Of a DNA stretch of 64,000 bases, positions 34,226-42,759 are shown in pieces. Position numbers and translations under genes: made by a program. Source of the stretch: Hymenobacter persicinus (GTDB lineage Bacteria > Bacteroidota > Bacteroidia > Cytophagales > Hymenobacteraceae); contig NZ_SEWE01000007.1 in assembly GCF_004167665.1 (NCBI RefSeq), positions 62,001 to 126,000 on the forward strand, in the 5' to 3' direction. Positions within the stretch are counted from its first letter, which is position 1; the number at the start of each line of letters is the position of its first letter. The notes beneath the pieces are model-generated. The model worked only from the letters and a program-made list of their open reading frames with translations. It had not been told where the DNA came from and ran no database searches.

Positions 34226-35254
34226 TTACTTAGGCGGGCTCAGCATCAGCATCAGGTTCAGGCGCACCACGTCGCCCATACTGTCGCAGCGGTTGAAGAT
34301 GGTGGTCTGGTGGTGCTGGTTGAGCTCCGCTTTCAACTGGTCGACCTTAGCCGTGGGGGCCAGTTCGTCGTGGCGCATGCAGTCCATCAGGGCCTTGAGG
34401 CGGTAACGTTCCAGACGCACGCGCCGCATCATCAGCACCCGCTCTTCGGTCTGGTACTGGCGGATGGTTTCGGGCTTCAAAAACTTGCTACACATTTCAA
34501 TGACCGGCAGATTGTCCTTGAAGTACTGCGGCAAGTACATGGTTTTGCGACCCTCGTAGCTCTGCTGGTCGAAGTCGATGGCTCGCACGCGGTACTGGTC
34601 GTCCTCGAAGTCGGGCGTGACGACGATGACGTAGTTGTAGGAGCGCATGTCGCCGAGCAGGCGGGCAAAGCACCGCTCGTTGAACTTGACGAACTCCTTG
34701 GCAATGCGGACCTGGTTGAAGTGCTGCTGGGGCAGGCGGGTGCGGATGAAGTCGTCACCGGGAATGCCGGCAATGTGCTCTTCCACCAGCGTGTCGCCGC
34801 TGACCAAGTAGCTCAGGCGGTTGGGGGAAAGCAGGTGCTCCAATTCCAGCCCGTACACCCGGGAAGCATCGGCCTGCTTGACGTAGAAATAGTCGTGGTT
34901 GTCGTTGAGCAGGTTCACCACCCGCACCCGAAACGGGTTGGAGTTGCCGAAGCGGCAGTAGTCGATGCGGTCGGCGAGCAGGTGCTCGGTGAAGGACAAG
35001 TCGCTGCCGGTCTTGAGCTGGGCGTACACCTGGGTCAGGCCCACGCTGAGCTCGCGCAGGGCCTGGGGCTCATACGACACGGTTTCCCAGAGCGTATCGT
35101 GGCCCTGACGGTCGAACAAGGGAAACGAGCCGCTCATCTGGCGCAGGTCGCGGTAGCTGACGGGCAGCTCCGTTTCCCGGTCGTAGTGCTGCAGGTAGTC
35201 GCGCAGGGGCTGGCGGATGGAGTAGTGCAGCTTCTTTTTGGAAATAAGGGCCAT
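34226..35254 (-). CDS. Uncharacterised protein with kinase-like motif order
   Basis: A 342-residue soluble protein, no signal peptide, no family recognised by name. Reading along it, the residues of a protein-kinase-like fold appear in order: VK (K126 in YFYVKQAD), acidic E137/E139, a hinge-like VEEHIAGIPGDDF, a catalytic-loop-like GDMRSYNY (D202 and N207, spaced D+5 as in kinases) and AIDFD (D227). This points to an atypical or aminoglycoside-phosphotransferase-like kinase, as inference. The start at 35254 is preferred over an in-frame one 21 codons upstream. Confidence 0.7.
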   Translation of the reverse strand: MALISKKKLHYSIRQPLRDYLQHYDRETELPVSYRDLRQMSGSFPLFDRQGHDTLWETVSYEPQALRELSVGLTQVYAQLKTGSDLSFTEHLLADRIDYCRFGNSNPFRVRVVNLLNDNHDYFYVKQADASRVYGLELEHLLSPNRLSYLVSGDTLVEEHIAGIPGDDFIRTRLPQQHFNQVRIAKEFVKFNERCFARLLGDMRSYNYVIVVTPDFEDDQYRVRAIDFDQQSYEGRKTMYLPQYFKDNLPVIEMCSKFLKPETIRQYQTEERVLMMRRVRLERYRLKALMDCMRHDELAPTAKVDQLKAELNQHHQTTIFNRCDSMGDVVRLNLMLMLSPPK

Positions 35255-35467
35255 GCGGGGTTCGATCGTGACGAGTGGCTTGTAGTACTGGCGGCCGGCT
35301 TTTCGCGTTGCCCGCAAGCCGAGGGCGTTAAGCTAATGCATAGCCCGGTGCGTCGGCCATTTGAAACCGGCCCCGACGGGCCGCCGAAAAACGAGCCGTC
35401 AAAAACCAAAAACGCGCAACAATTTCCGAACTTCGCGGACCCACTTTCGGCTGCTTACCGCTTCAAC

Positions 35468-36676
35468 ATGAAAAAACAGTTATTTCTTCTGGTTCTGATC
35501 CTGCTGTGCCCGTTTATGTCGCCGGGCTGGGGATTTTTCGCCCATAAAACCATCAACCAGATTGCGGTGTACGCGCTGCCCAAGACGATGCAGGGCTTTT
35601 ACTTTCAGCACCTGCCCCAGATAGTGCGCCTGGCCAGTGCCGCCGATGAGCGGCGCGAGGACGACCCGACCGAGGCCAACAAGCACTTTATCGACATGGA
35701 CCACTTCGGCGAGGACCCCTTCGGCATGATGCCCAAGGCCTGGGAGAAAGCCACCGCCAAGTACTCGGCCGACACGCTGCGCAAGTACGGCACGCTGCCC
35801 TGGGTGGTCGTGGACGTGAAGGACAAGCTCACCGAGGCCTTCCGCCAACGCGACACCGTGGCCATTGTGCAGCTTTCCGCCGACCTGGGCCATTACGTGG
35901 CCGACGCCTTCGTGCCCCTGCACACCACCATCAACTACGACGGGCAGCTCACCAACCAGCAGGGTCTGCACAGCCTCTGGGAGTCGAAGCTGCCCGAGCG
36001 TCACTTGGCCGAGTGGAAGCTCGACTCGGACAAGGGCGAATACCTGAAAGACCCGCAGCGGGCCATCTGGCAGGTGATTCAGGAGTCCTATGGCTTCCTG
36101 GGCGCCACCTACGACATGGAGGAGAAAGTCACGCGCACCTTCACGCCCGAAACCAAGTACGTCTTCTCCCACAAGTACGGCAAAACCCGTCGCTCCTACT
36201 CCGACGCCTTTGCCGACGCCTACAACAAGGAAGTGGGCGCCCACGTGGCCTACCGCCTCAAGCAGGCCCCGACCATGGTGGCCTCGATGTGGATTACGGC
36301 CTGGCAGGACGCGGGCAAGCCCGACCTGGAAACCCTAATGGCCAAGAAGCCCAGCAAGGAAGCCAAGGAGCAGCTCGAAGCCCAGCTCAAGGCCTGGAAC
36401 AAAATTGAGCTGATTCCCCAGGATTTGCTGCTGGCCCTGCACAAGGAAAAAGCCGTGGAAAAGGCCGACCAGATCAACTCGGCCCAGGACATGGCGCCAG
36501 TGCCAACGGAAGAAGCCCCCGCCGCGGCCCCGGCGGCAGCCCCCGCCCCGGCACCCACGGCCCCGTTCACGCAGCCCGAGAAGCTGAAGGTGAAGTCCAA
36601 GACCGCCGAAGGCACTACCAAGCAGAAAGACAAGAAAAAGAAGGAAGCCAAGAAGGACAACGACGGCTGGAACTAG
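35468..36676 (+). CDS. Secreted S1/P1-type zinc nuclease-like protein
   Basis: 402 residues. After a hydrophobic signal (LFLLVLILLCPFMSPG) the mature protein would begin WGFFAHKTINQIAVYA, matching S1/P1 nucleases where the N-terminal tryptophan and nearby histidine bind zinc. Further ligands fit: HFIDMDHF, DLGHYVADAFVPLHTT, NYDGQ and LHSLWES. The last 70 residues are an A/P-rich then K-rich tail without fold. Family members cleave single-stranded nucleic acids or phospholipids. A distant relative lies at 62398-63657. The start is the ATG just before the signal. Confidence 0.85.
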   Translation: MKKQLFLLVLILLCPFMSPGWGFFAHKTINQIAVYALPKTMQGFYFQHLPQIVRLASAADERREDDPTEANKHFIDMDHFGEDPFGMMPKAWEKATAKYSADTLRKYGTLPWVVVDVKDKLTEAFRQRDTVAIVQLSADLGHYVADAFVPLHTTINYDGQLTNQQGLHSLWESKLPERHLAEWKLDSDKGEYLKDPQRAIWQVIQESYGFLGATYDMEEKVTRTFTPETKYVFSHKYGKTRRSYSDAFADAYNKEVGAHVAYRLKQAPTMVASMWITAWQDAGKPDLETLMAKKPSKEAKEQLEAQLKAWNKIELIPQDLLLALHKEKAVEKADQINSAQDMAPVPTEEAPAAAPAAAPAPAPTAPFTQPEKLKVKSKTAEGTTKQKDKKKKEAKKDNDGWN

Positions 36677-36709
36677 CCTGACTCCTTTGTTCGGCGCGCT
36701 CTTCTTGCA

Positions 36710-36743
36710 CGAGGCGGCATCCCGGCGGGGTGCCGCCTCGTTT
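36710..36743 (+). terminator. Hairpin after the S1/P1-like gene
   Basis: A 10-bp stem CGAGGCGGCA/TGCCGCCTCG with an 11-nt loop followed by TTT. Confidence 0.65.
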
Positions 36744-36808
36744 CGTAATAAGCTGCCCGCCCGGGTGGCGGCCGGGCCGCGCTTGGTTTTTTCCCGTTCT
36801 TTTGCCCT

Positions 36809-37543
36809 ATGAAACTTCCCGCCCTGCCCCTACTGCTGGCACTGCTGCTCACGGCGGCCTGCGGCCAACCGGAAAAGCCAGTAGAAACGGCCCCACCCCC
36901 GCCGCCCCCGGTACCCGGCCCTGACCTTTCAGCCCTCACCGACAGCAACGCGGCCGCGCTGCTAACCCAGTACGGCCAGCAGTATCCGGGCTCGGAAATC
37001 ATTGTGCACACCCGCCTGGGCAATATGCGGGTGAAGCTCTACGACGACGTGCCGGTGCACAAAGCCAATTTTCTGCTGCTGGCCCGCAAGGGCGTGTTCG
37101 ACGAAACGGTTTTCAACCGCGTGGTAAAAGGCTTTGCTATTCAGGGCGGCCGCTCCGACCATCGCACCATCCGCATCAACCGCTACCACCTGCCGCCCGA
37201 AATCGTGCCCCAGCACTTTCATAAGCGCGGCGCCCTGGGCATGGCCCGCTACGACGACGACCAGAACCCGGGCAAGCTGTCGTCCAACTCCGACTTCTAC
37301 TTCGTGCAGGGCGAAAAGCTCACGCCGGACCAGTCGGCGGCCATGGCGGGCCGTAAGCTGACGCCGGAGCAGCAGCGCGTGTACGCCACCCAGGGCGGCG
37401 CCCCCTCCCTCGACGGCAAGTACACCGTGTTCGGGGAAGTCGTGGAGGGCCTCGACGTTATCGACAAGATTGCCGCCGAGCCCGTGGGCACCGACAAGTG
37501 GCCTACCAAGGACGTGGATATCAAGATTGAAGTGTTGCCCTAG
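36809..37543 (+). CDS. Cyclophilin-type peptidyl-prolyl isomerase, lipoprotein
   Basis: 244 residues. The lipobox LLTAAC places the lipidated cysteine at C18, followed by a proline-rich tether (TAPPPPPPVPGPD). The cyclophilin core starts near residue 65: TRLGNMRVKLYDDVPVHKAN, FDETVFNRVVKGFAIQGG, RGALGMARYDDDQNPG, SDFYFVQG and KYTVFGEVVEGLDVID. It isomerises prolyl bonds of exported proteins in the periplasm. The active-site R of FNRV-x2-FxxQGG is present. The gene stands alone, and the next gene converges. Confidence 0.93.
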   Translation: MKLPALPLLLALLLTAACGQPEKPVETAPPPPPPVPGPDLSALTDSNAAALLTQYGQQYPGSEIIVHTRLGNMRVKLYDDVPVHKANFLLLARKGVFDETVFNRVVKGFAIQGGRSDHRTIRINRYHLPPEIVPQHFHKRGALGMARYDDDQNPGKLSSNSDFYFVQGEKLTPDQSAAMAGRKLTPEQQRVYATQGGAPSLDGKYTVFGEVVEGLDVIDKIAAEPVGTDKWPTKDVDIKIEVLP

Positions 37544-37555
37544 CCTACAGGCGCA

Positions 37556-37924
37556 TCAGTCGGCGCGGCGCACCTGCACCAGCTGGGCGTGGTTCACGTC
37601 GCCGGCCTGCTCCTGGAGCAATTCGGCCAGTTGGGCCTTGGTGTACAGCATCGTGTTGGCCGAGGGCTGGAACTCGGGCTGGCTCAGGTCGGCATCGGCC
37701 GTGGCGGCGTCTTTGCTGGCCGGGTGCAGGTAGGCGCTGTCGGGCGTGGCCCGAAACACGTGGTAGAAGAAATACCGCTTTTCCGTGGTGCCCGGGGGCT
37801 GAAACTGCACCACGTACACGTCGCCCACCCGCGGATTCGCTACCTGCTCCCGCAGGCTGGGTTTGTTACAGCCCGCCGCTCCCAGCAGGAGCAGCAGCGC
37901 AGTCAGAGGCAGCAATTTTGACAT
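37556..37924 (-). CDS. Small lipoprotein of unknown function
   Basis: 122 residues with a lipobox (LLGAAGC, C19). The mature domain is short and mostly beta (PRVGDVYVVQFQ, KRYFFYHVFRATPDSAYL) and ends with a helix (LYTKAQLAELLQEQAGD). No family is recognised. An exact -7 box lies 22 nt upstream of the ATG. It is separated from the upstream M13 gene by a terminator and by repeat copy B. Confidence 0.78.
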   Translation of the reverse strand: MSKLLPLTALLLLLGAAGCNKPSLREQVANPRVGDVYVVQFQPPGTTEKRYFFYHVFRATPDSAYLHPASKDAATADADLSQPEFQPSANTMLYTKAQLAELLQEQAGDVNHAQLVQVRRAD

Positions 37925-37946
37925 GAAGGCAAACTAAGGTTGAGCT

Positions 37947-37954
37947 CAAAGATA
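37947..37954 (-). promoter_or_regulatory. Exact -7 box for the small lipoprotein gene
   Basis: TATCTTTG on the minus strand, 22 nt before the start codon at 37924. Confidence 0.6.
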
Positions 37955-37966
37955 CCGGCCAAACGC

Positions 37967-38001
37967 AAAAAGGCGGCCCGCCGAGTGCGGGCCGCCTTTT
38001 T
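37967..38001 (-). terminator. Intrinsic terminator after the M13 peptidase gene
   Basis: A perfect 15-bp stem (37967-37981 with 37987-38001) with a 5-nt loop, A-tract on one side and T-tract on the other; on the minus strand it terminates the M13 transcript. Confidence 0.88.
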
Positions 38002-38004
38002 TAA

Positions 38005-38121
38005 AGGTGAAGTTGTGAAATGGTGAACTGGTGAGTTGTCGTTCTGGCGGCGTGGTTTTGCGCCATCTGCGCCGTTAGCGCCGGCCGAACCATAACTCAC
38101 CAGTTCACCAGTTCACCATTT
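38005..38121. repeat. Palindromic intergenic repeat, copy B
   Basis: The left arm (38018-38037, AAATGGTGAACTGGTGAGTT) pairs with the right arm (38094-38121), which carries one extra 8-bp unit AACTGGTG. The core holds TCGTTCTGGCGGCGT (38039-38053) and GCGCCGGCCGAAC (38078-38090), the latter identical to copy A at 25333-25345. It lies directly between the M13 stop codon and its terminator. Confidence 0.75.
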
Positions 38122-38125
38122 ACCG

Positions 38126-40228
38126 CTACCAGATCTTGGCGCGGGCTTCCTGCTTGCGCACCATCTTGGCGTCTTCCTTGCAGCCGAAGGCCTCGTAGAA
38201 CTGGGGCATGTTCTGGAGCGGGCCGTTGGTGCGGTACTGGGCCGGGGAGTGCGGGTCGGTCAGCATCTGCTGGCGCATGGCCTCAGGCCGCTGGTTGGTG
38301 CGCCACACCTGGGCATACGACAGGAAGAAGCGCTGCTCGGGCGTGAAGCCGTCGATCTTGGTTTTGGGCTTGCCGGCCAGCGTCTTTTGCAGGGCAGTAT
38401 AGGCAATGTTGAGGCCCCCGAGGTCGGCCAGGTTCTCACCCATGGTTAGCTTGCCGTTCACGTGTACCGAGTCGAAGGGCGTGAAGGCGTCGAACTGCTG
38501 GCCTACCACGTCGGCGCGCTTGGTGAAGTTTTCGGCGTCTTCCTTGGTCCACCAGTCGCGCAGGTTGCCCTGGGCGTCGTACTGCCGGCCTTCGTCGTCG
38601 AAGCCGTGGGTCATTTCGTGCCCGATAACGGCCCCGATAGCGCCGTAGTTGACGGCGTCATCCGCCTTGGGGTCGTAGAACGGGGGCTGCAGAATGCCGG
38701 CCGGAAACACGATTTCGTTCATCGGCGGGTTGTAGTAGGCATTCACCGTGGGCGGGGTCATGCCCCACTCGTTGCGGTCAATGGGCTGGCCGAGCTTTTT
38801 CTCCTCGTCCTTGGCAGCCCACTCGCGGGCGGCCAGCACGTTTTTCAGGTACGACTCGCGCGAGATGGTCAGGGCCGAATAGTCCTTCCACTTGTCGGGG
38901 TAGCCGATTTTGACGGTGAAGGCATTGAGCTTTTTGAGGGCTTCCGCCTTGGTGGCGGCGCTCATCCAGGCGTTCTGCTGAATGTGCTCGGCAAAGGCGG
39001 ACTTCAGGTTGTTGACCAGCTCCAGGGCCTTGGCTTTGGCTTCGGGCGTGAAGGCGCGCTCCACGTACACCTGTCCGAAGGCCTCGCCCAGGGCACGGTC
39101 CGTCGAGCCCAGCATGCGCTTCCAGCGCGGCTGCATCTGCTTGGCCCCGGTCAGCGTCTGGCTGTACTTGAAGCTCTCATCTACGTACGCCTTGGGCAGG
39201 GCGCCGGCCACCGACGACACAAGGTGCCAGCGCAGGTAGGTTTTCCAGTCGCTGAGCGGCTCCGACTTCAGCATCGTGTTGGCTTCTTTCAGGAAGGCGG
39301 GCTGCCCCACAATCACTTCCTTGGCCGCGCTCAGGTTAGTCTGGGCCAGCACCGTCGGGAAGCCGAAGTTCGGATACTGCTTCTGCAGCTCCGCCACGGT
39401 CATCTTGTTGTAGTTGGCGTAGGGGTCGCGCAGCTCCACGGGGCCCTTGGAGGCCTTGGCCAACCGGGTTTCGAGGCGCATGATGGTCGCCGCGTTTTTG
39501 GCGGCAGCGGCCGGGGTTTCGCCCATGAGCTTGAACACGTTCGTGATGTAGTTCACGTACGCGGCCTGCACGGCCTTGGTGCGGGGGTCCGTTTTGAGGT
39601 AGTAGTCCCGGTTGGGCAAGCGCAGGCCGCCCTGGCGGATCTGCACCGCGTACTGAGTGCTGTTCTTGTCGTCCTGGCCCACGCCCATGCCGAACACCGA
39701 GCCGGTGCTGATCTGCTGCTGATGACCCAACTCGCGCTGCAGGCCCTTCAGGTCCTTGATGGCGTCGATGCGGGCCAGCTCGGCCTTGAGCGGCGTGATA
39801 CCGGCCTTTTCAATGGCCATCGAGTCCATGGCCGAGGCGTAGAAGTCGCCGACTTTCTGGGCGTTGGAGCCCTTGGCGGCGCCAGTGTTGGCCACGGCCT
39901 CCTCCAGAATCTGGCGCTGCACGGCCTGGTTCTTATTATAGAGCTCGTTGAAGCTGCCCCAGCTGGTTTCGGCGGCCGGAATTGGGTTGTTCTTCAGCCA
40001 GTTGCCCGACGAATACTGAAAAAAGTCGTCGCAGGGCGCCACCGAGTTGTCGATGGTCGTCACGTCCAGCCCAATGCCTTTCACAACGGGCTCTTCCGTG
40101 ACGGCGGCCGTCGGGGCCGCGGCAGCGGAAGTGGTGGCGGCGGCGGGCGTTTTGCTCGAGGCGCAGCCGGCCAGAGTCAGGCCCGCGGCGGCCACGGCAG
40201 CCAGGGTCAGACGGTTGGTGTTTTTCAT
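38126..40228 (-). CDS. M13-family metallopeptidase, lipoprotein (neprilysin/PepO-like)
   Basis: 700 residues with a lipobox (GLTLAGC, C22). N-terminal M13 domain: GLDVTTIDNSVAPCDDFFQY and SGNWLKNNPIPA. Catalytic domain: VIGHEMTHGFDDEG with H537, E538 and H541, the third ligand E598 in GENLADLGG, and the C-terminal W of the family (ARAKIW). It degrades peptides, probably in the periplasm or at the outer-membrane inner face. Length is normal for the family. Confidence 0.95.
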   Translation of the reverse strand: MKNTNRLTLAAVAAAGLTLAGCASSKTPAAATTSAAAAPTAAVTEEPVVKGIGLDVTTIDNSVAPCDDFFQYSSGNWLKNNPIPAAETSWGSFNELYNKNQAVQRQILEEAVANTGAAKGSNAQKVGDFYASAMDSMAIEKAGITPLKAELARIDAIKDLKGLQRELGHQQQISTGSVFGMGVGQDDKNSTQYAVQIRQGGLRLPNRDYYLKTDPRTKAVQAAYVNYITNVFKLMGETPAAAAKNAATIMRLETRLAKASKGPVELRDPYANYNKMTVAELQKQYPNFGFPTVLAQTNLSAAKEVIVGQPAFLKEANTMLKSEPLSDWKTYLRWHLVSSVAGALPKAYVDESFKYSQTLTGAKQMQPRWKRMLGSTDRALGEAFGQVYVERAFTPEAKAKALELVNNLKSAFAEHIQQNAWMSAATKAEALKKLNAFTVKIGYPDKWKDYSALTISRESYLKNVLAAREWAAKDEEKKLGQPIDRNEWGMTPPTVNAYYNPPMNEIVFPAGILQPPFYDPKADDAVNYGAIGAVIGHEMTHGFDDEGRQYDAQGNLRDWWTKEDAENFTKRADVVGQQFDAFTPFDSVHVNGKLTMGENLADLGGLNIAYTALQKTLAGKPKTKIDGFTPEQRFFLSYAQVWRTNQRPEAMRQQMLTDPHSPAQYRTNGPLQNMPQFYEAFGCKEDAKMVRKQEARAKIW

Positions 40229-40450
40229 AAAGTAACGGTTGAGTAGGGAAGTGCGTTTGGATTGGAAAGGTAAGCGAAAATGTAAAGTATCGGCCTGTTT
40301 ATGGCGTGACGGCCACCAACCGGCTCACAATTGTGCCGCCGACGGTAACCAAAAGGCAGGGCGGGTAGTTAGGCTCAGCCCGGGACTTGCCGGGCGCGGA
40401 AGCTGGTCCGCCGCCGGTTTGGGGGGGTAGGGCTGCCGCCCCGAATTACG

Positions 40451-40458
40451 TACCTTGC
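40451..40458 (+). promoter_or_regulatory. -7-like box abutting xseA
   Basis: TACCTTGC matches TAnnTTTG at 6 of 8 positions and ends 5 nt before the ATG at 40464. Confidence 0.35.
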
Positions 40459-40463
40459 CGCCC

Positions 40464-41999
40464 ATGCCACCGCTGTTTAATCGTCGCCCGGAGCCGGGCC
40501 TGCCCGGTTCGTTGCCCCCCGCCCCGCTGCCGCTGGCCGAGCTGCTGGTGCGCGTGCGGCAGACGCTGGAAACCCGCTTCGCCGACTCCTACTGGGTGGT
40601 GGCCGAAATTGCCGACCTCACCCTGCCCCGCTTCGACGGCGCCCACTGCTACCTCGTGCTCACCGACCAGCACGTGACGGGGCGCGGGGCCCAGCTCAAG
40701 GCCCAGGCCCGGGCCACCATCTGGAGTCAGCGCTACCAGCAGCTGGCCCCGGCCTTCGCCGAGCAAACCGGGCAGGAGCTCAGCGTCGGCCTCAAGCTGA
40801 TGCTGCGCGTGCAGGTCAAGTTTCACGAGCAGTACGGCCTGAGCCTCGACGTGCTGACCATTGACCCCACCTACACCGTGGGCGAGCTGGCCCGGCAGCG
40901 CCTCGATACCATTCGCAAGCTCGAAGCCAAAGGCCTGCTCGAACGCCAGAAAGCCCTGCCCCTGGCGCTAGGGCCGCAGCGCCTGGCCATTATTTCGTCG
41001 CCGATGGCCGCGGGCTTCCAGGATTTTGTGCAACACCTGAGCGAGTCGCCCTACGACTTTGCCGTGACCCTGTTTCCGGCCACCATGCAGGGCACCGACT
41101 CGCCAGCCAGCATTCTGGCGGCCCTGGACCTGATCCGGGCCCGGCGCGCCACTCTGGATGCGGTGATTATCATCCGGGGCGGGGGTTCCAAAACCGACTT
41201 GCTGGCCTTCGACGACTACGGGCTAGCGGCGGCCATCGGCGCGTTTCCGCTGCCGGTTATCACTGGCATCGGCCACGAGCGGGACGAGGCCGTCATCGAC
41301 CTGACGGCCCACATAGCGCTGAAAACCCCAACGGCGGTGGCGGCTTTCCTGGCCGAGCGCCTAACCCGGCTCGATGCGGTATTCGGCGGCTACGCCGAGC
41401 GCATTCAGCAGGTGGCCACCCAGCACCTAGCCCAGGCCCAGACCTATCTGGCCAAGCTGACCCGCTACGCCCACCAAGCTGCCCAGGACCAGCTCGAGCA
41501 GCACCGCGCCGATTTAGCCCAGCAGTTGCGGGCGGCGGCCGCCGGGCCGCGGCGGCTGGTGCGCGAGCAGCGGCGGCAGCTAGCCCGCTATAGCCACGCT
41601 CTGCCGAGGGCCGCGCGCCGCAACTTAGCCACCCACCAGGCCGGACTCCGGACCTTAGGGCGGCAGCTTACCCAGCGGTTTCGGCGGCTCCACCGGCGCC
41701 GCCGCGAGCAGCTGCTGCGCCACCACTATCATCTGCAGCTAGCCGCCGAACGGCTCCTGCACCGCGCCCGGCTGCGCCTGCTGGAGCTCGATGCCCGCGC
41801 CCTGCCCGAGCCCGCCACCCTGGCCCGGCACGGCTACGTGCAGCTGCTCACCACCGATGGCCGTGCCGCCGCCGCGCTCCGTCCCGGCGACGCGGTTCAG
41901 CTACTGCTGCCCGCCGCCACGCTGCGGGCCCAGGTCACGGCCACCCAGCCCGTAGTGGTTCCCTTTTCTGATTCTGCTTCTCCCTTTCTTTCCGAATGA
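40464..41999 (+). CDS. xseA: Exodeoxyribonuclease VII large subunit
   Basis: 511 residues. An N-terminal OB-fold (LAELLVRVRQTLETRF, YWVVAEIADL) is followed by the catalytic domain: RLAIISSPMAAGFQDFVQHL, VDAVIIIRGGGSKTDLLAFDD (as DAVIIIRGGGS) and PVITGIGHERDEAVIDL. A long A/R/Q-rich coiled coil and a short C-terminal beta region follow. With XseB it degrades single-stranded DNA in both directions. The N-terminal domain seems to have an extra loop after VLTDQHVTG. It overlaps xseB by 4 nt (ATGA). Confidence 0.95.
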   Translation: MPPLFNRRPEPGLPGSLPPAPLPLAELLVRVRQTLETRFADSYWVVAEIADLTLPRFDGAHCYLVLTDQHVTGRGAQLKAQARATIWSQRYQQLAPAFAEQTGQELSVGLKLMLRVQVKFHEQYGLSLDVLTIDPTYTVGELARQRLDTIRKLEAKGLLERQKALPLALGPQRLAIISSPMAAGFQDFVQHLSESPYDFAVTLFPATMQGTDSPASILAALDLIRARRATLDAVIIIRGGGSKTDLLAFDDYGLAAAIGAFPLPVITGIGHERDEAVIDLTAHIALKTPTAVAAFLAERLTRLDAVFGGYAERIQQVATQHLAQAQTYLAKLTRYAHQAAQDQLEQHRADLAQQLRAAAAGPRRLVREQRRQLARYSHALPRAARRNLATHQAGLRTLGRQLTQRFRRLHRRRREQLLRHHYHLQLAAERLLHRARLRLLELDARALPEPATLARHGYVQLLTTDGRAAAALRPGDAVQLLLPAATLRAQVTATQPVVVPFSDSASPFLSE

Positions 42000-42232
42000 C
42001 AAACGATACGACTTACCGCCAGGCTATTGAAGAGCTGGAAACCATCCTGCGGGCCCTCGAAACCGACACCGTGGACGTAGACGATCTGACGGCGCGCGTC
42101 CAGCGCTCCGCCGAGCTGATCCGCCTGTGCCGGCAGAAGCTACGCCACGCCGAGTCCACCATCGACCAGGTATTTGAACGGCTGGAGGACGAAGACGAAG
42201 CCGAAGAGTTCGAGGACGGCGAAGCTCACTAG
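41996..42232 (+). CDS. xseB: Exodeoxyribonuclease VII small subunit
   Basis: 78 residues: two helices with the XseB pattern TYRQAIEELETILRALE and LTARVQRSAELIRLCRQKL, followed by an acidic tail (EDEDEAEEFEDGE). It binds XseA in a fixed stoichiometry and is needed for activity. The ATG overlaps the xseA stop (ATGA), so the two are translationally coupled. Confidence 0.93.
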   Translation: MTNDTTYRQAIEELETILRALETDTVDVDDLTARVQRSAELIRLCRQKLRHAESTIDQVFERLEDEDEAEEFEDGEAH

Positions 42233-42311
42233 AGCCCATCAGTAGCCGATGTCGGCAAAACGGCCGTTCAGGCCCTACCAGCGCCCATTATGGACAAAGC
42301 GAGGTACGCTG

Positions 42312-42342
42312 CTTGCATCCAAATTTGATTGCGCTATATTTG
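42312..42342 (+). promoter_or_regulatory. Promoter of the 42.4-46.2 kb signalling operon
   Basis: CTTG (42312-42315), a 19-nt spacer and an exact TATATTTG (42335-42342). The transcript would have a leader of about 65 nt before the ATG at 42415. Confidence 0.7.
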
Positions 42343-42414
42343 AATGTCGCATAGCCGACGTCAGATTTATCCAATCCGCTCTTCCTTTTTTTCAACCTTC
42401 TGCACACCTGTATT

Positions 42415-42738
42415 ATGCCTCTGTATCCCACTGCTGGCGAAGAAATTGACATCAAAACTGCCTCGACTGCCACGGCCCGCTACCGCTTGGAGCAGGGCAG
42501 CACGTTCAAAGCCCAGTTCTTTGGCACTACCCAGCTGATGAAGCTGCTCAACGAGCCCAACTGCGTGGGCATCCGCATTTACAACGCCATCGACAGCCTG
42601 GGCCAGCGCGGCTTCGTGCTGGTAGGCGCCAAATCCGACGGCACCGACATGTACGACGCGGAGTTGATGCAGAAAATCATTGCCAACGGTCCCGACTGCC
42701 CCTCCACGTGCGCTATGGGCAGCGTGCTGAACGAATAA
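42415..42738 (+). CDS. Small conserved-looking cytosolic protein, unknown
   Basis: 107 residues, no signal peptide or membrane helix. The sequence mixes short helices and strands (FGTTQLMKLLNEPNCVGIRI, GQRGFVLVGAKSDGTD) and ends with NGPDCPSTCAMGSVLNE, which has a C-x3-C pair beside an earlier single cysteine. No family is recognised. It has a strong promoter of its own and ends 21 nt before the first of three membrane-protein genes, so it is probably the first gene of that operon and might serve as a soluble partner. Confidence 0.75.
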   Translation: MPLYPTAGEEIDIKTASTATARYRLEQGSTFKAQFFGTTQLMKLLNEPNCVGIRIYNAIDSLGQRGFVLVGAKSDGTDMYDAELMQKIIANGPDCPSTCAMGSVLNE

Positions 42739-42759
42739 CTCGCCCTGCGGTCTTTTGGA

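Noticed and set aside
38462-40246. A 594-codon open frame opposite the M13 peptidase
   Set aside because: No domain; the minus-strand product has intact HExxH and ExxxD motifs.
40326-40335. Palindrome CACAATTGTG between the M13 and xseA genes as an operator
   Set aside because: Only 10 bp with no extension or nearby promoter element; expected by chance in 64 kb.
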